Source: Verrucomicrobiota bacterium | GTDB taxonomy: Bacteria > Verrucomicrobiota > Verrucomicrobiia > Opitutales > Opitutaceae | Direction of reading: 5' to 3' | DNA: 35,698 bases | Assembly (NCBI GenBank): GCA_023457035.1 | Contig: JAEWNN010000185.1 | Span: 1-35,698 of the forward strand | Part shown: positions 30,263 through 35,698 of the stretch, one piece after another | How the letters are laid out: each line of letters starts with the position of its first letter | How positions within the stretch are numbered: the stretch's first letter is position 1 | The notes under the pieces: model-generated | Told to the model about the DNA's origin: nothing | Seen by the model: the letters and a program-made list of their open reading frames with translations, nothing else | Database searches by the model: none | Made by a program: the position numbers and the translations under genes

Positions 30263-31522
30263 TCAGCCCGCGAAGAACTTGATCGCCGCCTCGACCGCGT
30301 CGACGAGGCACTCGACCTCGGCGTGCGTATTGTAGAGGTGGAAACTGGCGCGGGCGGAGGAGCTCAGGCCGAGCTTCTTGTGCAACGGCATCGTGCAATG
30401 GTGACCGCCGCGGATCGCGATGCCGCGCTCGTCGAGGAACGTCGAGAGGTCGTGCGCGTGCACCCCGTCGATCACGAAGGTGACCAGGCCGGTGCCGCCC
30501 TCCGCCGGGCCGAGCAACCGCACGCCGGGCAGCACCCCCAGCCCGCGCCGCGCGAGCGCGACCAGCTCGGCGTCGTGCTGATGGATACGTTCGCGGCCGA
30601 CGGCGCAGAGATAGTCCATCGCCGTGTGCAGGCCGATGGCCTCGGCGATCGACGGCGTGCCGGCCTCGAAACGCATCGGCGGCGCCTTGTAGGTGCTGCG
30701 GTCCCAGCGGACGATCTCGATCATCTCACCACCGCCGTGGAACGGCGGCATCGCCGCGAGCAGGTCGTACCGTCCGTAGAGGATGCCGCTGCCGGTGGGC
30801 CCGAGCATCTTGTGGCCGGAGCAGACGAGGAAGTCGCACCCAAGCGCCTGCACATCGACCGGCAGGTGGCCGGCGCTCTGCGCGGCGTCGATGATCGTGG
30901 TGATGCCCTTGGCACGCGCCCGACGGCAGAGATCGGTGACGGGGTTGACGCAGCCGAAGACGTTCGAGACGTGGGTGAACGAGAAGAGCTTCACGTCGGG
31001 CGTGAGCAGGCGATCGAGCGCGTCGGCATCGAGTTTGCCCTCGAGGCCGAGGACGGGGACGAAGGCGAGCTTGGCCTTCTTGCGCTCGGCGAGCATCTGC
31101 CACGGCACCAGATTGCTGTGATGCTCCATCTCGGTGAGCAGGATGGTGTCGCCCTCGCGCACGTTGGCGTCTCCCCAGGCGCGGGCGAGGAGGTTGAACC
31201 CCTCGGTGGCGCCGCGGGTGAAGACGATCTCCTCGCGGCGCTTCGCGTTGAAGAACTCGGCGGCGCGGTCGCGCGCGGCCTCGTAGGCGGTGGTCGAGCG
31301 GTGGCTGAGCTCGTGAATGCCGCGGTGGACGTTGGCGTGGTCGCGCTCGTAGTAACGGGTGATCGCCTCGATGACCTGCACCGGCCGCTGGGCGGAGGCG
31401 CCGCTGTCGAGGTAGACGAGCGGGTGACCCTTCACCTGTTGGTTCAGGATCGGGAAATCGTCGCGGAGCGACGACCAGTCGCGCTTGGTGAGATCGGGCA
31501 GCGGGCGAGTGTACGATGTCAT
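30263..31522 (-). CDS. sufS: SufS-type cysteine desulfurase
   Basis: A PLP enzyme that takes sulfur from cysteine as a persulfide for Fe-S cluster building. From ATG 31522 it has 419 residues. It has YLDSGASAQRP (37-47), the HANVHRGIHELS substrate region, PLP-Lys238 in CSGHKMLGPTG, and the active-site Cys376 in IRGGHHCTMPLHKKLG. The sequence around Cys376 follows SufS (R-x-GHHC), with T-M replacing the usual A-Q after it. Its usual partners (sufB, C, D, E/U) are not adjacent, which is uncommon for SufS; they must lie elsewhere. Confidence 0.92.
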   Translation of the reverse strand: MTSYTRPLPDLTKRDWSSLRDDFPILNQQVKGHPLVYLDSGASAQRPVQVIEAITRYYERDHANVHRGIHELSHRSTTAYEAARDRAAEFFNAKRREEIVFTRGATEGFNLLARAWGDANVREGDTILLTEMEHHSNLVPWQMLAERKKAKLAFVPVLGLEGKLDADALDRLLTPDVKLFSFTHVSNVFGCVNPVTDLCRRARAKGITTIIDAAQSAGHLPVDVQALGCDFLVCSGHKMLGPTGSGILYGRYDLLAAMPPFHGGGEMIEIVRWDRSTYKAPPMRFEAGTPSIAEAIGLHTAMDYLCAVGRERIHQHDAELVALARRGLGVLPGVRLLGPAEGGTGLVTFVIDGVHAHDLSTFLDERGIAIRGGHHCTMPLHKKLGLSSSARASFHLYNTHAEVECLVDAVEAAIKFFAG

Positions 31523-31738
31523 GAGCCGGAAAGGTGCTGGGAAGAGCGGGGCGGGAAGATGGGCAGGCGCCCGCCCGGGCGCAAGCGCCGGGCCGGATTG
31601 GCCGAAGCAAGCCCGCCGCATGCCAGCGACGGGCGATCCGCCGGGGTGACGCGGGCCGTCGAACCCGCGGCGCCCCACCTGTGCAGGCGCGATGTCCCGG
31701 ACGTAGTGCCGCCATCGGGGTCATTCGCCCGATCAATC

Positions 31739-34657
31739 CTACTCCACCAGCCGGCACTCGGGCGGCCCGAAGTAGCTCTCGGGCAGGCGCTGGTCGCTGA
31801 TGATGACGGTCTGCACCACCACTGCCGGATCAACCATCGCGAGCTTGAACACGTGGGGGCCGGGGGCGGCGATCTCGTGGGTCGAACGCAGGTAACGCAC
31901 GTTGTCGCGGGTGACCTTGTCCCAGTTGCGGCCGAGGAAGGTCTCCGCGGTGCGGTCGGCGAAAATATCGAGGATCTGGGGCGCGACATCGTCGAAGGAG
32001 GCGGCGAGGCGAATGCCGCGATCCGGCGCGAAGTCCATCACCGGGCCGAGCACGAGGGTGACCGTGTACCGGCCGGCGCGGGGCAGATACACCGGGTATT
32101 CGAGGGTCGGAGCCGCGGCCGGCGGCAGCACGCTCGCAGCGGTGACCGGATGGATCGTCATCGCGGCTTCGACGCGGCCATACTCGGGCAGCGCCACCCA
32201 GCGCACACCGGCAACCATGGTTTGTTTCGTGGCGGCGGAGGCGGCGATGGCGATCGGGCCGGAGAGGCTGGCGAAACGGCCCTGGGCCGCGGCATGTTGC
32301 TCCGCGGTGGCCTTCACCACAGCCACCTTCACCTCCACCGTCCGCGCGCCTTTGACGACAATCGCGCCAGACGAAGAGCCCGCCGGCGCCTTCGCCCAAT
32401 CGATCTCGACCCAGTAGCGGCGGTCGCCGCCGGGAAGCGACGCTTCGGTGAGCACGATCCACGGTTGCGCAGCCTCGATCGTGAACTCGATCGGGCGCGT
32501 GCCCATCGCGAACACGTCGACATAGGAACGCCGCGGTTGGAACGAGTCGAAGACCGGCAACGCGGGCGCGCCGTAGTGATCGGGCCAAGTGTTGGCGTCG
32601 CCCTCGACGGAGACGCCCATCCGGGACTCGTCGAGAGTCCGAAGTTCAACGACGGGAGGCATGGCGTCGACCACCGGCGGTTCCCAGCTCCATTGCCCGA
32701 GATGGGTCTGGTCCATGAGGTGGTTCCATTTCCCCGCGGCGAGCTCGTGATTGTAGGCATCGGTCAGCGCGCGGTCCTGGCGGAAGAGTTCGCGCACCTT
32801 TTCGGCCAGGAAGTTGGCGCTGGCGCGGCCCTGCTTGGCGAAGAGGTGGTTGCGGCCGGCCGCGAGGTTGAGGCGCGCCACGATCGAGGAAGCCTTCGTC
32901 GGATGGAGTACGAGCTGGAAGAAGGCATCGCGCTGTTCCGCCGGCAGGATTGCGTAGAGCTTCTCGGCCCGTTCCTCGACTTCGCGCCAGGCGGCCTCGA
33001 CGCGTTCGGCCTCGTGGTAGGCGAGCTGGCTGAAGGTCTCCGGCTTGATCTGCTCGGGCTTCCGCCAGCCGTTGTACTTCGTGTAGCGCGTGACTATGGC
33101 GGCAATCTCGGCGGCGTGCTCGGGGCCGAAGTCGCGTTCGGCCCAGCGGCGCGTGTAGGCGGCGACCTGGTCGCTGGTGTGGGCGGCGGGATTCCAGGCC
33201 ATGCGCAGGAAGAACTCGATGGGCAGCTCGAGCGGCTTGAGGTCGCCCACGTTGACGATCCAGATGCGGGTGGCGCCGTATTGGGCAGCCAGATTCATCT
33301 GCTCGGCGATCTTCCAGAACGGGTTGGTGTTGATCCACTGGTAGGCGTACGGCCCGCCGTGCATGTCGAAGTGGTAGTAGATGCCCGCGCCGCCGCTGCG
33401 GTGGCGCTCTTCGGCGGTGGGCAGGCGGCGGAGGTTGCCGGTGTTGTCGTCGGTCCAGAGCAGGGTGACGTCGTCCGGCGGGCGCAGCCCGGCCTCGTAG
33501 AACTTCTGCACTTCAGTGAAGAGCGCCCAGAGCTGCGGGACCTTCGCTGGGTCGGTCTTCATCTCCTCGCTCAAGATACGGCGCTGGTCGGTGAAGATGC
33601 GCTCGATCAGCTCCATGTCCGACTCGAGGCTGCCGGTCGAGGTCATGCCCTCGTCGCCGTCGCCGCGCATGCCGATGGTGACGAGATTCTCGTAGGCTTT
33701 GTTGCGGGCGATGCCCTCACGGAAGAAGCGCTGCACCGCTTCGCCGTTGGTCGCATAGTTCCACTTGCCGTTGCCGTACTGGCCGCGCCGCGTGGTCCAC
33801 TCCTTGTGGGCGCGCATCATCGGCTCGTGGTGCGACGTGCCCATGACGATGCCGTACTCGTCGGCGAGGCGCGGGTTCTCCGGGTCATCCTCGTTGAAGG
33901 CGTTGTCCCACATCGCCGGCCAGAGGTAGTTGGTGCGCAGGCGTAGCAACAGCTCGAAGACCTTCGTGTAGAACTTCGAGTTGAGACCGCCGAACTTCTC
34001 GGCCGCCCAGCCGGTGAGGCACGGCGCCTCGTCGTTGAGGAAGATGCCGCGGTACTTCACGGCCGGCTCGCCCGAGGTGAAACGGCCGGGCAGCACGTAG
34101 GCTGTGGTGCGCTTCTTCGGCGGCACGTCGGCCCACCAGTACCACGGGGAGACGCCGAGCTGCTCGGAAAGTTCGTAGATGCCGTAGATCGTGCCACGCT
34201 TGTCGCTGCCGGCGATCACCAGCGCGCGCTCCACGCCGGGCAACGGCGCGGCCACGGTCGTAATGACGAAGCTCTCCCACTTTCCCTTCAGATCGCTCGC
34301 GTCGAATTTGCCGGAGGCGACCAGCGCGTCGATCGCGGCGGACTTGCCGAGCGTGCCGACGATGACCACGGAGGGTGCGTTCGGGCGCTCGGCCGACATG
34401 GCCGGCTTCCGGGTGGTGACACGCTCGATGTCGGTCTGCAAATCGCCGACGGCGCGCACCACGCCCGGCCAATCGGCGGCATCGTACCACAGCGGCGCGA
34501 CCCGCTTCTCCGTCACGAGAGGGAAGGCGCCAGCGGGCGGTGCTTCCTGGACGACAATGTCCGTTGGGAAGCCGAGGCTCGGCGCGGCCTGGGCAAGCGG
34601 GGCGCACGAAGCCGTGAAGAGGAATGTCAGCAAGATCTGGCGGAGGCGAAATATCAT
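31739..34657 (-). CDS. GH115 alpha-glucuronidase (xylan side-chain)
   Basis: It removes (4-O-methyl-)glucuronic acid from xylan, the known activity of family GH115. From ATG 34657 it has 972 residues. The signal peptide (MIFRLRQILLTFLFTASCAPLAQA) sends it to the periplasm. Family marks: SDKRGTIYGIYELSEQLGVSPWYWWADVP, KYRGIFLNDEAPCLTGWAAEKFGG, NYLWPAMWDNAFNEDDPENPRLADEYGIVMGTSHHEPM, and TIGMRGDGDEGM, followed by a helical insertion and a C-terminal beta-sandwich ending at ESYFGPPECRLVE. The length fits the family (800-1000). It is 63 bp downstream of the GH43 gene, in one operon. Confidence 0.93.
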   Translation of the reverse strand: MIFRLRQILLTFLFTASCAPLAQAAPSLGFPTDIVVQEAPPAGAFPLVTEKRVAPLWYDAADWPGVVRAVGDLQTDIERVTTRKPAMSAERPNAPSVVIVGTLGKSAAIDALVASGKFDASDLKGKWESFVITTVAAPLPGVERALVIAGSDKRGTIYGIYELSEQLGVSPWYWWADVPPKKRTTAYVLPGRFTSGEPAVKYRGIFLNDEAPCLTGWAAEKFGGLNSKFYTKVFELLLRLRTNYLWPAMWDNAFNEDDPENPRLADEYGIVMGTSHHEPMMRAHKEWTTRRGQYGNGKWNYATNGEAVQRFFREGIARNKAYENLVTIGMRGDGDEGMTSTGSLESDMELIERIFTDQRRILSEEMKTDPAKVPQLWALFTEVQKFYEAGLRPPDDVTLLWTDDNTGNLRRLPTAEERHRSGGAGIYYHFDMHGGPYAYQWINTNPFWKIAEQMNLAAQYGATRIWIVNVGDLKPLELPIEFFLRMAWNPAAHTSDQVAAYTRRWAERDFGPEHAAEIAAIVTRYTKYNGWRKPEQIKPETFSQLAYHEAERVEAAWREVEERAEKLYAILPAEQRDAFFQLVLHPTKASSIVARLNLAAGRNHLFAKQGRASANFLAEKVRELFRQDRALTDAYNHELAAGKWNHLMDQTHLGQWSWEPPVVDAMPPVVELRTLDESRMGVSVEGDANTWPDHYGAPALPVFDSFQPRRSYVDVFAMGTRPIEFTIEAAQPWIVLTEASLPGGDRRYWVEIDWAKAPAGSSSGAIVVKGARTVEVKVAVVKATAEQHAAAQGRFASLSGPIAIAASAATKQTMVAGVRWVALPEYGRVEAAMTIHPVTAASVLPPAAAPTLEYPVYLPRAGRYTVTLVLGPVMDFAPDRGIRLAASFDDVAPQILDIFADRTAETFLGRNWDKVTRDNVRYLRSTHEIAAPGPHVFKLAMVDPAVVVQTVIISDQRLPESYFGPPECRLVE

Positions 34658-34720
34658 CGGGAAAGGAGCGAATGGTGTTTGTGGGCGCGCAGTCGTCACC
34701 GTCGTCGGCGCAGGAGGAGA

Positions 34721-35698
34721 TCAGTCGTGCTCGACGGTCTGTTCGGTCCAGGTGGCCTTGCGGATGAAGAACCGGCCGTCCCGATAAGTGACAGGCTCGA
34801 TGCCGAGCTGCGGCAGCCTCTCCCACTCCTTGAGGTCGGGGCAGTACGGATAGGGGCGCTTCTCGTCCATGAGGTAGTGGCACGAGCTCCAGAGCTGACC
34901 GTCGGGTCCCTCGAAAAGCACATTGTGCCCGGTCTCGCAGTACGGGTCCTCGGTGTCGGTGAACCTCAGATGGGCGTAGCCGCCCTCGGCCGCAAGCTCG
35001 GGCCGGTAGCCTTTCTTGCGCGTGCCGAAGATCGGCTCCGGCGACACCAGTTCCCAGGGGCCGAGGGGATGCTTCGACTTGAGCAGGGCTACCTCGTAGC
35101 CGCGCGTCCACGTTGAGAAGAACATGAAATACACACCGTCGCGCTTGATGACGAACGGCCCTTCGATCCCGCCGATCATCCACTCGGGCCAGCCGGACTG
35201 TTTCTTGTCGAGGAACTTCTCGATCGGCGTGGCGAGGTTGCCGGTGGCGAGGTCGATCTCGGCCTGCCACAGACCGTTGCCGCTGCAATAGATGTAGGTC
35301 CGGCCGTCCTCGTCCTCGAACAGCGTGGCGTCGTTGTTGTACTGCGGCGTGAGCGGTCCCTTCACGAGGCTGTACGGCCCGGTGACCGCATCGGCGACGA
35401 AGAGCCAGATGCTGTGCGTGCTCATGCCTTTCGGATCCTCGGCGGTGACCTTTCCACTATTCACCGTCATCCAGAACTTGCCCTTGATGAGATGGATCTC
35501 CGGCGCCCAGAAACGGCCGTTGTAAGGGCAATCTGGCGGCAGCGTGCTCGCGTCGATGAGCCAGGAGTGGTGGCGCCAGTGGAGGAGGTCATCCGAGACG
35601 AGCAGGCGAACGCCGGGATTCGGCCCGGTCCACACCGGGTTGGAGGTACCGGTGCAAAACAACTGCTCGCCGACCTTGATGATGCAGTGGTCGCGCAA
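34721..35698 (-). CDS. GH43 glycoside hydrolase, N-terminus cut by window edge
   Basis: This is a five-bladed propeller enzyme, probably beta-xylosidase or alpha-L-arabinofuranosidase acting on xylan; the exact activity cannot be set from sequence. The visible 325 residues reach the stop; the N-terminus, and any signal peptide, lies past 35698. Candidate catalytic residues: the Asp in RDHCIIKVGEQLF (general base region), the Asp in NNDATLFEDEDGRTYIY (pKa modulator), and the Glu in GGIEGPFVIKRDGVYFMFFS (general acid). It lies directly upstream of the GH115 gene on the same strand, giving a paired xylan side-chain attack. Confidence 0.88.
   Translation of the reverse strand: MRDHCIIKVGEQLFCTGTSNPVWTGPNPGVRLLVSDDLLHWRHHSWLIDASTLPPDCPYNGRFWAPEIHLIKGKFWMTVNSGKVTAEDPKGMSTHSIWLFVADAVTGPYSLVKGPLTPQYNNDATLFEDEDGRTYIYCSGNGLWQAEIDLATGNLATPIEKFLDKKQSGWPEWMIGGIEGPFVIKRDGVYFMFFSTWTRGYEVALLKSKHPLGPWELVSPEPIFGTRKKGYRPELAAEGGYAHLRFTDTEDPYCETGHNVLFEGPDGQLWSSCHYLMDEKRPYPYCPDLKEWERLPQLGIEPVTYRDGRFFIRKATWTEQTVEHD

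Noticed and set aside
30191..33946. A 1251-codon open frame on the plus strand across sufS and GH115
   Set aside because: It is antisense to two well-recognised genes, rich in Arg/Gly/Glu/Val from codon-position GC bias, and resembles no family.

Overview
The window is about 35.7 kb of very GC-rich chromosome. The organism is most likely a Gram-negative Verrucomicrobium of the Opitutaceae type (Opitutus/Lacunisphaera-like). This is an inference from gene content and style: housekeeping genes scattered singly between long repeat-rich spacers, an exosortase, several lipid- or sugar-linked envelope proteins, LacI/GntR sugar regulators, and a GH43-GH115 hemicellulose pair. No rRNA or taxonomic marker is present to prove it.

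Layout. The left edge (1-127) is the right end of an IS3-family insertion sequence. Next come purB (-), a dense spacer of small palindromes, holA (-), an RluA-type pseudouridine synthase (-) and rpsT (-) with a clear intrinsic terminator. A LacI regulator (+) converges on an unusual three-part regulator (-; GntR helix-turn-helix, LacI-type sensor, extra beta-sandwich). An envelope-polysaccharide stretch follows (8769-13422): a GT-B glycosyltransferase with a coiled-coil head, an NAD-dependent sugar-nucleotide epimerase and a GT2 glycosyltransferase. The queuosine/7-deazaguanine genes queC and queE come next, then an exosortase. The right half holds metY (-), a low-GC membrane-anchored orphan (-), purE (-), a YbaY-like lipoprotein (+), lysA (-), two small hypotheticals (+), tRNA-Gly(TCC), an autotransporter-like barrel protein (-), an orphan flagellar-rod-like peptide (+), an SBF-like transporter (-), rsmE plus a metallophosphoesterase (+), a CHASE3-type chemoreceptor (+), rsmD (-), sufS (-), and a GH115/GH43 xylan-side-chain operon (-) cut by the right edge.

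How the genes fit. Most are single housekeeping genes: purine synthesis, replication clamp loading, ribosome and tRNA modification, Lys/Met synthesis and Fe-S sulfur supply. The accessory theme is carbohydrate: two sugar regulators, envelope glycosyltransferases, and secreted hemicellulases.

The most distinctive content is intergenic. At least five repeat styles recur: (i) paired inverted GTAG-headed hairpins resembling REP/REPIN elements (6666-6736, 18264-18337, 30178-30249); (ii) single GTAG/GGAG palindromes, clustered at 2265-2801; (iii) heptamer tandem arrays (4087-4135, 25891-25924); (iv) decamer-period phrases (197-216, 2465-2494, 14181-14270); (v) nonamer AACGAAGG phrases, often as inverted pairs, one of which brackets the low-GC gene at 17706-18173. 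A 40-bp perfect palindrome lies at 12294-12333. I found no CRISPR array, prophage, toxin-antitoxin pair or recognisable defence system. If something undescribed is here, the best candidates are the fused regulator and the paired repeat families.
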